A DNA stretch of 64,000 bases, taken from positions 248,001 to 312,000 of the forward strand of contig NZ_QLTK01000006.1 in NCBI RefSeq assembly GCF_003269035.1, given 5' to 3'. Position 1 is the stretch's first letter, and the number at the start of each line of letters is the position of its first letter. The notes under the pieces are model-generated. The model made no database searches. It was given only the letters and a program-made list of their open reading frames with translations, and was not told where the DNA came from. Positions 1-9,108 of this stretch are shown piece after piece. The DNA is from Paraburkholderia bryophila. Its GTDB lineage: Bacteria; Pseudomonadota; Gammaproteobacteria; Burkholderiales; Burkholderiaceae. The translations under genes and the position numbers were made by a program.

Positions 1-347
1 ACCACGTGTCCGGCGAAATCCATCGCCAGCACGTCGAGACTGCGGCGTCCCACCTTGATGCCGATGGTGTATGCGCCGTCCGCGCGCAACGCGATCGGCA
101 CGGACGGCTGGCCGATCCGTCCGCGCACGCGCGCGTGCTTTTCGAGCAGGCCGTCGTCGATCAGACGGTCGACGATCATCGACACCGTCTGCATCGACAG
201 ACGCGTCAGGCGGCCGACATCGGCCTTCGGCAGCGGTCCGTGCAGGCGGATCGCCTGCAGCACGATCCGCTCGTTGAACTGGCGCATGCCGACCTGGTTC
301 GAGCCGACCGTGCGTTTGAGAGGCGAGCGGGCGCCGGTGGTATCCAT
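1..347 (-). CDS. ROK-family transcriptional repressor (5' part, cut by window edge)
   Basis: Only the first 115 codons are present; the gene runs off the left edge. Residues about 24-75 form the winged helix of NagC/XylR-type repressors (VLQAIRLHGPLPKADV, then QTVSMIVDRLIDDGLL and the wing GRIGQPSVPI), and from about residue 93 the sugar-kinase-like fold begins (TIGIKVGRRSLDVLAMDFAG). Such proteins normally bind a sugar or sugar phosphate and repress a transporter operon. It is the last gene of the frcB-frcC-frcA operon, 31 bp behind the ATPase gene, so it probably autoregulates and controls that operon through the palindrome at 3407-3429. The ATG at 345-347 is the first start in frame with the helix-turn-helix. 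The effector is inferred from context only. Confidence 0.88.
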   Translation of the reverse strand, partial: MDTTGARSPLKRTVGSNQVGMRQFNERIVLQAIRLHGPLPKADVGRLTRLSMQTVSMIVDRLIDDGLLEKHARVRGRIGQPSVPIALRADGAYTIGIKVGRRSLDVLAMDFAGHV

Positions 348-378
348 GGCCGGGACGCCGTTCAGCGGAATGCCGGCA

Positions 379-1194
379 TCATGCGATCGCCTTGACGTCG
401 GCTTCCTTGGCGCCCGTCATGATCGCCACGGCCTCGGACATGTGCACGTCTTTTGTATTGACGAGCGCGGCGCGTCGCCCGAGGCGCTGGATATGGATGC
501 GGTCCGCCACTTCGAACACGTGCGGCATGTTGTGGCTGATCAGGATCACCGGCAGGCCGCGCTCGCGCACGCGGCGGATCAGTTCGAGCACCATGTTGCC
601 TTCCTTCACGCCGAGCGCGGCGGTGGGCTCGTCGAGAATCACCACATGGCGGGCGAACGCCGCGCTGCGCGCCACGGCTACGCCCTGGCGCTGGCCGCCC
701 GACAGCGTTTCGACCGCCTGGCGCATCGAACGGATACCGATCTGCAGGTCCTTCATATGCGCGGTCGCTTCTTCGAGCATGCGGCGCTTGTCGATCATCT
801 TGAAGATCGAGCCGCGCCAGCCCGGTTTCACCAGTTCACGCGCGAGAAACAGGTTTTCGGCGATGCTCATGGCCGGCGCCACCGCGAGTTCCTGATACAC
901 GGTTTCGATGCCTTGCGCGCGCGCATCCAGCGGACTGCGGAATTTGACCGGCTTGCCGTCGAGCAGGATCTCGCCTTCATCCGGCACCGTGGCGCCGGAA
1001 AGCGCCTTGATCAACGACGATTTACCCGCGCCGTTGTCGCCGATCACCGCGAGAATTTCACCGGGCAGCACTTCGAAATCGCAACCGTCGAGCGCGGTCA
1101 CGTTGCCGTAGCGTTTGACGAGACCGCGCGCCTGCAGAACGGGCATGACGGGCATGACGGGTGGCGTGGCGGAAGCAGATGTAGGGGTCGACAT
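379..1194 (-). CDS. frcA: Sugar ABC transporter ATP-binding protein, FrcA-type
   Basis: Energises sugar import at the inner membrane. It is 271 residues with one ABC domain: Walker A GDNGAGKS (about 52-59), signature LSGGQ (164-168), Walker B VVILDEP (184-190). In the CUT2 class most ATPases carry two fused domains (RbsA, XylG); a single-domain protein of this size with this sequence style is typical of FrcA of the fructose system. The ATG at 1194 is chosen because AGGAG lies nine bases upstream; a TTG 24 bases earlier would overlap frcC and has no ribosome site. It lies 20 bp behind the permease gene. Substrate fructose (or ribose/mannose) is an inference. Confidence 0.9.
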   Translation of the reverse strand: MSTPTSASATPPVMPVMPVLQARGLVKRYGNVTALDGCDFEVLPGEILAVIGDNGAGKSSLIKALSGATVPDEGEILLDGKPVKFRSPLDARAQGIETVYQELAVAPAMSIAENLFLARELVKPGWRGSIFKMIDKRRMLEEATAHMKDLQIGIRSMRQAVETLSGGQRQGVAVARSAAFARHVVILDEPTAALGVKEGNMVLELIRRVRERGLPVILISHNMPHVFEVADRIHIQRLGRRAALVNTKDVHMSEAVAIMTGAKEADVKAIA

Positions 1195-1214
1195 GACGAA
1201 TATCTCCTGAGTGC

Positions 1215-2201
1215 TCAACCGCGACGATGAGAAAGTTTGTCCGCGGCCACCGCGAGAATCACCAGCATGCCGGTGATCAGCACCTGGTAGACCGAGGACA
1301 CGCCGATCAACGTCAGACCGTTGCGGAACACGCCGACGATCAACGCGCCCAGCAGCGTGCCGACAATCGAGCCGCGTCCGCCGAACAGACTCGTGCCGCC
1401 GAGCACCACTGCGGTAATGCTGTCGAGGTTCTCGGTTTGCCCCGCCTGCGGATCGCCCACGCCGGTACGCGACACCGACAGCAGCGCGGCGATGCCGTAG
1501 ATCGCGCCCGCCAGCGAATACACGGTCAGCAGGATTTTCTGCGACGACAGGCCCATCAGTCGCGCGGCCTCCGCGTTATTGCCGAGCGCGTACAGATGCC
1601 GGCCCGGCACCGTGTCGCGCAACACGAACCAGGTGGCCACGTACATGAGCAGCGTAAGCACCGTGCCGTACGTGACATCCGCTGGGCCGAGCTTGAAGGT
1701 GTTGCCGAGGAACATGATGGCGTCCGGCAGATTCGACACGCTCTCGGCGTTCGAATAGATCTGCGTGAGCGCGAACGCGATATTCAACGTACCCAACGTG
1801 ACGATGAACGCGGGTAGTTTGATGCGCGTGATCAGCACGCCGTTGAGCGCGCCGAACAGGGCGCTCGCGGCAACGCCGCACACGATCGCCAGAACGGGCG
1901 GCACGCCGAGCGTGACCGCGAACTTGGTCATGATGATCGAGCCGAACGCCATCACCATGCCGCACGACAGGTCGATGCCGCCGGTCAGCACGATCAGCGT
2001 CTGGCCGATCGCGATCACCGCGACGACCATGGTTTGTTGCAGGATCAACGAAAGATTCTGGAACGACAGGAAACGGTTGCTCTGCGAAATGAAGAACGCG
2101 CAGGCGAGCACCAGTGCGATCAGCGGACCGACTTCGGCGAGCGACGGCAAACGGTCGGCGAAGTGTCGCGAGTGACTGGCAGGCGCGGAGGGAGTCGACA
2201 T
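1215..2201 (-). CDS. frcC: Sugar ABC transporter permease, FrcC-type
   Basis: Inner-membrane permease of the CUT2 sugar transporter family (BPD_transp_2), 328 residues from the ATG at 2201, which is preceded by GAGG about ten bases upstream; an upstream in-frame start would add 24 residues that do not look like family N-termini. Hydrophobic segments alternate through the chain, for example LIALVLACAFFI near residue 30 and the conserved loop around TGGIDLSCGMVMAFGSI, with the family motif GGTSLFGGRGSI near the C-terminus. It sits between the binding protein and the ATPase genes and presumably forms the homodimeric channel. Confidence 0.92.
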   Translation of the reverse strand: MSTPSAPASHSRHFADRLPSLAEVGPLIALVLACAFFISQSNRFLSFQNLSLILQQTMVVAVIAIGQTLIVLTGGIDLSCGMVMAFGSIIMTKFAVTLGVPPVLAIVCGVAASALFGALNGVLITRIKLPAFIVTLGTLNIAFALTQIYSNAESVSNLPDAIMFLGNTFKLGPADVTYGTVLTLLMYVATWFVLRDTVPGRHLYALGNNAEAARLMGLSSQKILLTVYSLAGAIYGIAALLSVSRTGVGDPQAGQTENLDSITAVVLGGTSLFGGRGSIVGTLLGALIVGVFRNGLTLIGVSSVYQVLITGMLVILAVAADKLSHRRG

Positions 2202-2297
2202 GATGGAGATCCTCGATGCATGAGCGCGGCACACGGGCCACGCGGCAAATCCGGCGGCGGCTCGCCGGTACAACGGCGAGCCGCCGGTCCGTACGCG

Positions 2298-3302
2298 TTA
2301 CTTGTTGCCCCAGCAGTTGTCGAGGCCGAATCGGGTGTCTTTACTGTCGATGCCGGACATCGGTTTGTCGGTGATCAGCGTCACGCCGGTGTCCTGATAG
2401 CCGGAGACCTTCTTGCCGGTCTTCGCGTAGTCCACGCCCGCGGTCACGCCGAGCGCAGCCATCTTCAGCGGATACTGCTGCGAGGTCGCCGCGATCGCGC
2501 CGGCCTTCACGTTGCGCACGCCTTCACAGCCGCCGTCGATCGACACGATCATCACGCTCTTGTCCTTGCCGGCTGCTTTCAACGCGCGATACGCGCCGGC
2601 CGCCGCCGGTTCGTTGATCGTGTAGACCACGTTGATATCGGGCGATTTCTGCAGGCAGTTTTCCATCGCCGTCTGGCCCTTCGCCTGATCGCCGCGCGTG
2701 TCCTGACTGCAGACGATCGACGCATCGCCTTCCTTCACGCCGAAGCCTTCCAGGAAGCCGTTGTGACGCAGCACGCCGACCGAGACGCCGGGCGCGAGGT
2801 CGAGCGTGGCGATTTTCGCCGGCTTGCCGTTCATCGCGGCTTTCGCGTATTTGCCGATCAGCACGCCGGCCTTGAAGTTGTCGGTGGCGAACAGGGCGTC
2901 GGTGGCATCTTGCGGGTCGGTCGGCGTGTCGAGCGCGACCACCATCACGCCGGCGGCGCGTGCTTTCTTGATGCTCGGCACAATGGCCTTGGTGTCGCTC
3001 GGCGTGATCAGGATTGCTTTCGCGCCGGCCGTGATCATGTTTTCGATCGCGGTGACCTGGCTCGCGTTATCGCCGTCGAACTTGCCGGCGGCGGTGATCA
3101 GCTTCGCGCCGTCTTTGGCGGCGGCCGCTTCGGCGCCTTGCTTCATCTTCACGAAGAACGGATTGGTGTCGGTCTTGGTGATCAGGCCGACCACCGGCTG
3201 ATCGGCCGCGTGGCTCGCGCTTGCACACCACACGGCGGATGCCGCGACGCACATCGAGACGATTTTCCTGGCGACAGGATGCCTGCGGGAATTCAGATTC
3301 AT
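2298..3302 (-). CDS. frcB: Periplasmic sugar-binding protein, FrcB-type
   Basis: Periplasmic binding protein of the RbsB/FrcB class (type 1 fold), 334 residues. A basic start and hydrophobic stretch end in a signal-peptidase site around SASHA/AD. The mature protein opens with VVGLITKTDTNPFFVKMKQG, the classic first strand and helix of sugar binders, and contains YTINEPAAAGAYRALKAAG and the hinge region VSIDGGCEGV. A strong ribosome site (GGAGGAGCG) precedes the ATG. It is the first gene of the operon, directly behind the promoter at 3428-3456. Closest in style to fructose binders; other hexoses or pentoses are possible. Confidence 0.93.
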   Translation of the reverse strand: MNLNSRRHPVARKIVSMCVAASAVWCASASHAADQPVVGLITKTDTNPFFVKMKQGAEAAAAKDGAKLITAAGKFDGDNASQVTAIENMITAGAKAILITPSDTKAIVPSIKKARAAGVMVVALDTPTDPQDATDALFATDNFKAGVLIGKYAKAAMNGKPAKIATLDLAPGVSVGVLRHNGFLEGFGVKEGDASIVCSQDTRGDQAKGQTAMENCLQKSPDINVVYTINEPAAAGAYRALKAAGKDKSVMIVSIDGGCEGVRNVKAGAIAATSQQYPLKMAALGVTAGVDYAKTGKKVSGYQDTGVTLITDKPMSGIDSKDTRFGLDNCWGNK

Positions 3303-3406
3303 GGGACGCTCCTCCGGTTATTGGCAACGACGTGATGGACTGCTGGCGGTTGCAGACGCGAACGCTGCGAGCCTGGCAACCTCGTCGGCGGGCCGCTTGG
3401 GCTCGC

Positions 3407-3429
3407 CTAAATCACTTTGGTTGATTTAG
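3407..3429. promoter_or_regulatory. Palindromic operator of the frc-type operon
   Basis: Perfect 8-bp inverted repeat CTAAATCA / TGATTTAG separated by 7 bases. It touches the -10 element of the predicted operon promoter and lies about 105 bp upstream of the binding-protein start. Position and shape fit a repressor site; the ROK protein encoded at the end of the operon is the natural candidate (inference). Confidence 0.6.
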
Positions 3430-3456
3430 TACAGCAGGCGCGATGCAGCGCGTCAA
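3428..3456 (-). promoter_or_regulatory. Sigma-70 promoter of the frc-type operon
   Basis: On the minus strand, TTGACG (3451-3456) and TGTACT (3428-3433) are separated by exactly 17 bases. The -35 matches five of six consensus positions and the -10 four of six. The operator palindrome overlaps the -10 box. Transcription would enter frcB after a leader of roughly 120 bases. Confidence 0.6.
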
Positions 3457-3620
3457 GCGACTAATCCAAACGAGGGATGACGCAACCGAACCGGCGCGAA
3501 GGCTGTGAGCCCGATGCGATAAGGGTTTGAGCAGCGTGGTGCGGTGCAGGATGGAGCGCCGGGGCTTCGGGAAAGTCCTGGCTCGATTGAAAGTGAGTTG
3601 AAGGCTGAGCGAGGATTAAT

Positions 3621-3643
3621 CGGCGCACGCGTGGCGTGCGCCG
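3621..3643 (-). terminator. Hairpin behind ycgR, possible terminator
   Basis: A perfect 10-bp GC-rich stem (CGGCGCACGC / GCGTGCGCCG) with a 3-base loop begins 20 bp past the ycgR stop codon. No T-run follows on the minus strand, so it may be an RNA-stabilising or rho-assisted structure instead of a simple intrinsic terminator. The rest of 3457-3662 shows nothing else I can name. Confidence 0.4.
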
Positions 3644-3662
3644 TGGGGCTCGATTACTTCGA

Positions 3663-4451
3663 CTAGCGCCGCGGCGCGAGCGCTTGCCGCTTCGTTTCAA
3701 GCTGCGTGACGACGCGTTGCAGCGTCCGTTCGGCCGTCCCCGGCAACTGCACGAACCTGCAGCCGATCACATAACGCCGGTCGCCTTTCTGCGTAACCAG
3801 CCGACGCGGCGCGACGATTTCCAGGTCGAGGCGCAGCGTGCCGAAGCCGCCGAGTTGCAGCGTGACGTCGCGCAGAATCGTGCCGGCGTCGAGCGACCCG
3901 AAACGTTCGTCGGCGGTATTCAATGCAATGCCGCCTAGCGACAGATCCTGCAACTCCAACCGGAACGAACCGCCATCCGCGTAAGCGCCGCTTGCCGTGT
4001 ACGGATCGAGCACGGGCGTCTGCACACGGAAGAATTCGCGCCGCTGCACGTAGTGGAGCAGTGCCGGAAAGGCGGCCTCGAAAGCGGGTAGACCGTCGAA
4101 CACGATCGGCGTCGCGTCGAGCGTCGTGAACTCGGTGCGGATGCCGCCAGGCAGGCTGCGGAACGTCAGTTGGCGCGCGCCGGGCAGGGCGCGATTGTCT
4201 TCGGCGACGTTGCCCGCGTCGAAGATAAAACGCGCATTGCGCGAGTCGACGTCGAGCAGCTGCGTGACGATCTGCCGGCCGTCGAACTCCACCGTCACGA
4301 AGTCCTGATGCGCCACCAGGTTGCGCAGACAGACGGCGATCTGCAACGGATGATGTTGCGCGAAATTCGAATCGATGTCCGAAGCCCGAGTGCGTGTCGG
4401 TTCGGCGACGTCGGCGTCCAGTTGAAGATCGGCGATCATGTGGGTGTCCAT
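3663..4451 (-). CDS. ycgR: YcgR-like PilZ-domain c-di-GMP effector (flagellar brake)
   Basis: 262 residues with the two-domain YcgR layout. An N-terminal YcgR_N beta domain (about 35-125) precedes a PilZ domain starting with the c-di-GMP-binding RxxxR motif in QRREFFRVQTP (R138-R142) and followed by DLSLGGIAL (169-177), the second PilZ signature. In enteric bacteria YcgR with bound c-di-GMP slows the flagellar motor. The start at 4451 has AGAGG upstream and gives the usual family length; an earlier in-frame start would add 53 unlikely residues. It stands alone on the minus strand between the LacI gene and the frc operon, with no flagellar gene adjacent. Confidence 0.87.
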   Translation of the reverse strand: MDTHMIADLQLDADVAEPTRTRASDIDSNFAQHHPLQIAVCLRNLVAHQDFVTVEFDGRQIVTQLLDVDSRNARFIFDAGNVAEDNRALPGARQLTFRSLPGGIRTEFTTLDATPIVFDGLPAFEAAFPALLHYVQRREFFRVQTPVLDPYTASGAYADGGSFRLELQDLSLGGIALNTADERFGSLDAGTILRDVTLQLGGFGTLRLDLEIVAPRRLVTQKGDRRYVIGCRFVQLPGTAERTLQRVVTQLETKRQALAPRR

Positions 4452-4594
4452 GTGTTGGGGGGCCTCTGCGTGTCTTACTGCAGAGACCGTGCCAACTACA
4501 TGGAGAGCGGCGAAGATCGCCGTAAAGCCTTGTGCCGCGTGGGCGTGCGACGCATGGACCGGGACGCTGTGACAGCCGTATGCAGCCTTCGCTA

Positions 4595-4618
4595 CGTAAC
4601 GCCCGCTCAAGCGTTACG
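4595..4618 (-). terminator. Hairpin just behind the LacI-family gene
   Basis: Eight-bp perfect stem CGTAACGC / GCGTTACG with an 8-base loop, beginning 7 bp beyond the repressor stop codon. It lacks a T-run on the minus strand, so a terminator role is only plausible. Confidence 0.35.
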
Positions 4619-4624
4619 GCCACA

Positions 4625-5656
4625 TCAGCGCGATCTCGGCGCGCCGGTGGAGGCCCGCACAACCAGTTCCGGCGGCGACGAAATCCGCATCGGCACGCTG
4701 ACCGCGCCGCGTCCGGCTTGCCCATACGACGACTCGATCAACTCGCGCAACAACGACACCGCGAGCTCAGCCACTTCGACGGTGGGTACGGCCACCGTGG
4801 TCAGCGCGGGACGCGATTCGCGCGCGAGCTGAATATCCGTGATGCCGATCACGGACAGGTCGTCCGGCACATGCAGGCCGAGATCGGCTGCGGCATGCAT
4901 CGCGCCGAGCGCGGGCAAGTCGTTGGTCGCGAAAATCGCGGTGAGTTTGGGATCGGCTTCGAGCAGCGCGCGGGCTGCGTCGTAGCCGCCTTGAATCGTA
5001 TCGAGCGCATGTTCGAGGCGGCTTTTCGGCGCGCCTGCGGCATGCAGGGCGTCGACAAAACCCTGGTAACGCGCGGCATGAATACCCGACGCCTTGCTGC
5101 CGACGATCGCGCCGATCCGCCGATGCCCCAGCGTCAGCAGATGCGCGCCGGCCAGTTCGCCCGCCAGACGAAAATCCACCGCGACGCACGGCAATCCGGG
5201 CGGCTCGTTGGGCCGCTCCCACATGCACAGCACGACCGGCGTGCCGCGTGCCTCGGTGGTGTGCAGATCGGCGAAATCGAGGTTCGCGTTCGTCACGAGC
5301 ACGCCCTCGGACAGCGTGCCGGCAATCTGGTCGAGATAAGCGCGGCCGGTCTGCGGATCTTCGTTGGTATTGCAGATAATTACGAAGTGGCCGCTGGTGC
5401 GCGCCGCGCGTTCGACGGCCAGCGCAAACTCCGGATAGAACGGATTGGCAATGCTCGACACCATCAGCGCGAGTGTCGGCGCGCGACCCTCGGCGAGTGC
5501 GCGGGCGGCAAGGTGAGGACGGTAACCGAGGGCCTCGACGGCCGCGAGCACCCGCTGGCGGGTTGGTTCACCGACCCGGCCGCGATTGCGCAGCACGTTG
5601 GACACCGTGGCAGGGGTGACGCCGGCATGACGCGCGACTTCGCTGAGTGTGGGCAT
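4625..5656 (-). CDS. LacI-family repressor of the beta-galactoside operon
   Basis: 343 residues. The N-terminus is a textbook LacI headpiece (LSEVARHAGVTPATVSNVL, then the hinge GYRPHLAARALAEGR), followed by a periplasmic-binding-protein-like sensor domain (LALMVSSIANPFYPEF, LGHRRIGAIVG, FATNDLPALGAM). It is transcribed divergently from the ATPase/GH42/transporter operon, and the intergenic region holds a 16-bp perfect palindrome with a central CG, the usual shape of LacI-family operators. The effector is probably a galactoside or its breakdown product, inferred from the neighbouring beta-galactosidase. Confidence 0.93.
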   Translation of the reverse strand: MPTLSEVARHAGVTPATVSNVLRNRGRVGEPTRQRVLAAVEALGYRPHLAARALAEGRAPTLALMVSSIANPFYPEFALAVERAARTSGHFVIICNTNEDPQTGRAYLDQIAGTLSEGVLVTNANLDFADLHTTEARGTPVVLCMWERPNEPPGLPCVAVDFRLAGELAGAHLLTLGHRRIGAIVGSKASGIHAARYQGFVDALHAAGAPKSRLEHALDTIQGGYDAARALLEADPKLTAIFATNDLPALGAMHAAADLGLHVPDDLSVIGITDIQLARESRPALTTVAVPTVEVAELAVSLLRELIESSYGQAGRGAVSVPMRISSPPELVVRASTGAPRSR

Positions 5657-5793
5657 GGTTTTTCAATATATGGGATGGGTGTCCGGCATTTGCATCGAGG
5701 CAAAAGGCGCGGCACCATCTGTCTCATAAACAAACGATATCGGAGACAGGCAAGACCCAACGATCGCACGCGATCGATTTTTTCGGGTTTGCT

Positions 5794-5809
5794 GATTAAG
5801 CGCTTAATC
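5794..5809. promoter_or_regulatory. LacI-type operator
   Basis: Perfect 16-bp palindrome GATTAAGCGCTTAATC, with the central CG step that LacI-family proteins recognise, 38 bp upstream of the ATPase start. A related half-site, GATTAAATC, occurs at about 5824-5832. A 7-bp inverted repeat, CTGTCTC / GAGACAG (5719-5725, 5743-5749), lies nearer to the repressor start and may be a second site. Confidence 0.68.
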
Positions 5810-5846
5810 TCCGACTTCGAGCCGATTAAATCACGGAGTCGATGCG

Positions 5847-7001
5847 ATGGCGAGCATTTCGTTAAGAGGCGTGCAGAAGGCGTATGGCGACGGCGCGTTA
5901 GTGATCCGCGACGTCGATCTCGAGATTGGCGAGAACGAGTTCTGCGTGTTTCTCGGCCCGTCCGGCTGCGGCAAGTCGACCTTGTTGCGGATGATCGCGG
6001 GCCTGGAAGACGTCACCGACGGCGACCTCTCGATCGACGGACGCCTCGTCAACGACGTGCCCGCCGCGCAACGCGGCGTGGCGATGGTGTTCCAGAGCTA
6101 TGCGCTGTTTCCGCACATGACCGTGTTCGAGAACATGGCCTTCGGCCTGAAGCTCGCCAAAACCCCACAAGATGAAATCGACCGCAAGGTACGCGAAGCC
6201 GCGCGCATCCTGCAACTGGAGGCGTTGCTCGACCGCCGGCCGAAAGCGTTGTCGGGCGGTCAACGGCAACGGGTGGCGATTGGCCGCGCGATCGTGCGGC
6301 AGCCCGGCGTGTTTCTGTTCGACGAACCCTTGTCCAATCTTGACGCCACGCTGCGCGGGCAGACCCGCATCGAGATCGCGCGGCTCCATAAGCAGTTCGC
6401 CAAAGCCAGCGTGGTCTACGTGACGCACGATCAGATCGAAGCGATGACGCTCGCCGACAAGATCGTGCTGCTGCACGCCGGTCAGGACACGGAGCGCTAC
6501 GGCAGCATCGCGCAGATCGGCGCGCCGCTCGAGTTGTATCACCGCCCGAAGAGCCGCTTTGTCGCGGGCTTCATCGGCTCGCCACGCATGAATTTTCTGC
6601 CGGGACGCGTGCAGTCGGTGGCGGCGCGAGGTGTGCTCGTGACGCTCGACCACACCGGCGAAACCGTTCACGTGCCCGTGAGCGGCGAGGGCCTGCAAGC
6701 CGCGCAACCGGTCACGCTCGGCGTGCGTCCCGAGCATCTGGAATTGCTCGACGCATCCTCATCCGCTAACGACGACGCTGTCCTGAGCCGTACCGTCTCG
6801 CTCATCGAGCAGCTTGGCGAACACAGCTACGTCCACCTCGATCAACCCGGCGGTGCCGCGCTGATCGCCAAGGCGCCGGGCGATACGCGCCTCGCGCCAG
6901 GCGACGAGGCGCGCTTGCGGGTGCCCCGCGCCGCTTGCCATTTGTTTACCGAAGACGGCTTTGCCGCCGCTTCGCTCGAATCCGTCGAACACTACGCATA
7001 G
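5847..7001 (+). CDS. Sugar ABC transporter ATP-binding protein (MalK/UgpC/MsmK type)
   Basis: 384-residue CUT1-class ATPase. Walker [10 protein letters not shown] (37-45), signature [14 protein letters not shown], Walker [13 protein letters not shown] and the H-loop VYVTHDQ are all present; the C-terminal third is the TOBE/MalK regulatory domain ([21 protein letters not shown]). It is the first gene of the operon controlled by the divergent LacI protein. The ATG at 5847 follows GGAG; another ATG five bases earlier is out of frame. With the two permeases and the binding protein further on it should import a galactoside or related oligosaccharide. Confidence 0.94.
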   Translation: MASISLRGVQKAYGDGALVIRDVDLEIGENEFCVFLGPSGCGKSTLLRMIAGLEDVTDGDLSIDGRLVNDVPAAQRGVAMVFQSYALFPHMTVFENMAFGLKLAKTPQDEIDRKVREAARILQLEALLDRRPKALSGGQRQRVAIGRAIVRQPGVFLFDEPLSNLDATLRGQTRIEIARLHKQFAKASVVYVTHDQIEAMTLADKIVLLHAGQDTERYGSIAQIGAPLELYHRPKSRFVAGFIGSPRMNFLPGRVQSVAARGVLVTLDHTGETVHVPVSGEGLQAAQPVTLGVRPEHLELLDASSSANDDAVLSRTVSLIEQLGEHSYVHLDQPGGAALIAKAPGDTRLAPGDEARLRVPRAACHLFTEDGFAAASLESVEHYA

Positions 7002-7012
7002 AGGACATTCGG

Positions 7013-9025
7013 ATGCGCCTAGGAGTCTGTTATTACCCGGAACACTGGCCGGAGTCGATGTGGGAAGACGACGCTCGCCGGATGAAAGCCCTCGGCATCG
7101 AACAGGTGCGGATCGCCGAATTCGCGTGGAGCCGCATCGAGCCCACGCCCGGCGAATACGATTGGGGCTGGCTGGATCGCGCGATCGACGTGCTCGGCGC
7201 GGCCGGTCTGCAGGTCGTCATGTGTACGCCGACCGCGACGCCGCCCAAGTGGCTGATCGACCGTCATCCGGATATCTTGCCGATCGGCGCGGATGGCCGA
7301 CCGCGTGCGTTCGGCTCGCGCCGTCATTACGACTTCTCGTCGCCGTCGTATTTCGTTGCATCCGAGAAGATCTGCACGGCGGTGGCGCAGCGTTACGGCA
7401 AGCATCCGGCGGTCGCGTACTGGCAAACGGATAACGAGTTCGGTTGCCATCACACGGTCGTGAGTTATTCGCCGGCGGCGGTGGAGCGCTTTCGCGAATG
7501 GCTGAAGGCGCGTTATCGCACCGTCGACGCGCTGAATCGCGCGTGGGGCACGGTGTTCTGGAGCATGGAGTACCGCAGTTTCGACGAGATCGACGCGCCG
7601 GTCGCGACCGTGACCGAAGCGCATCCGTCGCATCGCCTCGATTACCGGCGTTTCGCGTCGGACGAAGTCGCGCGCTATAACCGCATGCAGGTCGAGATCA
7701 TTCGCGCGCATTCGCCGGGGCGGCCGGTCGCGCACAACTTCATGCAGCTCTTCACCGAGTTCGATCACTACAAGGTCGCCGCCGACCTCGACGTCGCGTC
7801 GTGGGACAGCTATCCGCTCGGCGCGCTCGAGGAACAATGGTTCGCGCCGGAGGTGAAGGCGCGTTGGCTGCGCAGCGGTCATCCCGACTTCGCGTCGTTC
7901 AATCACGACGTGTATCGCGGCATGTCGAAGCTGCCGTTCTGGGTGATGGAACAGCAGCCGGGTCCGGTGAACTGGGCGCTGTGGAATCCGGCGCCGCTGC
8001 CGGGCATGGTGCGCCTGTGGAGCTGGGAGGCATTTGCGCACGGTGCCGGTTGCGTGTCGTATTTCCGCTGGCGTCAGGCGCCGTTCGCGCAGGAACAGAT
8101 GCATGCCGGGCTGAACACGCCGGACAACCGGCTCGACGTGGGCGGTAACGAGGCGGCGCGGGTGGCCGACGAAATTCGCACGGTGCTCGCGGCGGATGCC
8201 GACGCCAACGCCGCGATTCGCTCGACTGTCGCGCTGGTCTACGACTACGAGGCGAAGTGGCTGTTCGAGATTCATCCGCAGGGGGCGGACTTTCACTATC
8301 CGCGCTTTGCTTTCGAGTATTACTCGGCGCTGCGCGCGCTCGGGCTCGACGTCGATGTCGTGCCGGCCGACGCGCCGCTCGACGGCTACCGGATGATCGT
8401 CGTGCCGCCGCTGCCGGTGGTGCCGGACGATCTGGCCGCGCGGCTGGCAAGCTCGGGAGCGCAGGTGGTGTTCGGGCCGCGTACCGGCTCGAAGACCGCG
8501 GACTTGCAGATTCCCGCCAATTTGCCGCCGGGTGCGCTGGCGCCGGTGTTGCCGCTGCGAGTCTGGCGCGTCGAATCGATGCGGCCGAACGTGACCGAGG
8601 CGGTGCACGTCGGCGATAGCGGCACAGCGAACCACGAGGCGAGCCGCGCCGATGGCTTCGCGCGGCATTGGCGCGATTTCATCGAAGCGGGCACCGACGC
8701 CCGCGCTTCGCTCGACGTGCTCGCGCGGTTTGCCGACGGCCAGCCCGCCTATGTGCGAAGCGGCGCGTTTCACTACCTCGCGAGTCTGTTCGACGATGCG
8801 CTGACCACCCGGCTGTTCTCGCGCATCGCCCAGCAGGCAGGCCTCGAAACGACATGGCTCGGCGACAACGTGCGCATTAGCCGGCGTGGCGCGCTGACCT
8901 ACGTGTTCAACTATGGCGACGACGCGTACACGCTCGCCGATATCGACGAACCATCCATCGTGGTCGGCGCACGTGAAATAGAACCGCAAGGCGTGACCGT
9001 CTACCGCTCGAACCTCAAGACGTAA
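7013..9025 (+). CDS. Beta-galactosidase, glycoside hydrolase family 42
   Basis: 670 residues from the ATG at 7013 (AGAGGA upstream, 11 bp after the ATPase stop). GH42 features are clear: the first strand [13 protein letters not shown], the acid/base glutamate in WQTDNEFG (E142) and the nucleophile in [13 protein letters not shown] (E313), then the trimerisation domain and a small C-terminal beta domain. No signal peptide, so it acts in the cytoplasm on imported substrate. Being inside a transporter operon, it likely hydrolyses terminal beta-galactosyl residues of plant-derived oligosaccharides; some GH42 enzymes prefer arabinosides. Confidence 0.94.
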   Translation: MRLGVCYYPEHWPESMWEDDARRMKALGIEQVRIAEFAWSRIEPTPGEYDWGWLDRAIDVLGAAGLQVVMCTPTATPPKWLIDRHPDILPIGADGRPRAFGSRRHYDFSSPSYFVASEKICTAVAQRYGKHPAVAYWQTDNEFGCHHTVVSYSPAAVERFREWLKARYRTVDALNRAWGTVFWSMEYRSFDEIDAPVATVTEAHPSHRLDYRRFASDEVARYNRMQVEIIRAHSPGRPVAHNFMQLFTEFDHYKVAADLDVASWDSYPLGALEEQWFAPEVKARWLRSGHPDFASFNHDVYRGMSKLPFWVMEQQPGPVNWALWNPAPLPGMVRLWSWEAFAHGAGCVSYFRWRQAPFAQEQMHAGLNTPDNRLDVGGNEAARVADEIRTVLAADADANAAIRSTVALVYDYEAKWLFEIHPQGADFHYPRFAFEYYSALRALGLDVDVVPADAPLDGYRMIVVPPLPVVPDDLAARLASSGAQVVFGPRTGSKTADLQIPANLPPGALAPVLPLRVWRVESMRPNVTEAVHVGDSGTANHEASRADGFARHWRDFIEAGTDARASLDVLARFADGQPAYVRSGAFHYLASLFDDALTTRLFSRIAQQAGLETTWLGDNVRISRRGALTYVFNYGDDAYTLADIDEPSIVVGAREIEPQGVTVYRSNLKT

Positions 9026-9108
9026 CACGCACGCGTGCCGCTGACCGGCAGGATTCCACGCAGTAAATACAACGACGCAAAATCAAGGCATAAAAGGAGA
9101 CAGGCAAC

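Noticed and set aside
4452-4624. Sigma-28 (flagellar) promoter for ycgR
   Set aside because: No TAAA-N15-GCCGATAA-like pair found on the minus strand; the same holds for the chemoreceptor and MotA-like genes.
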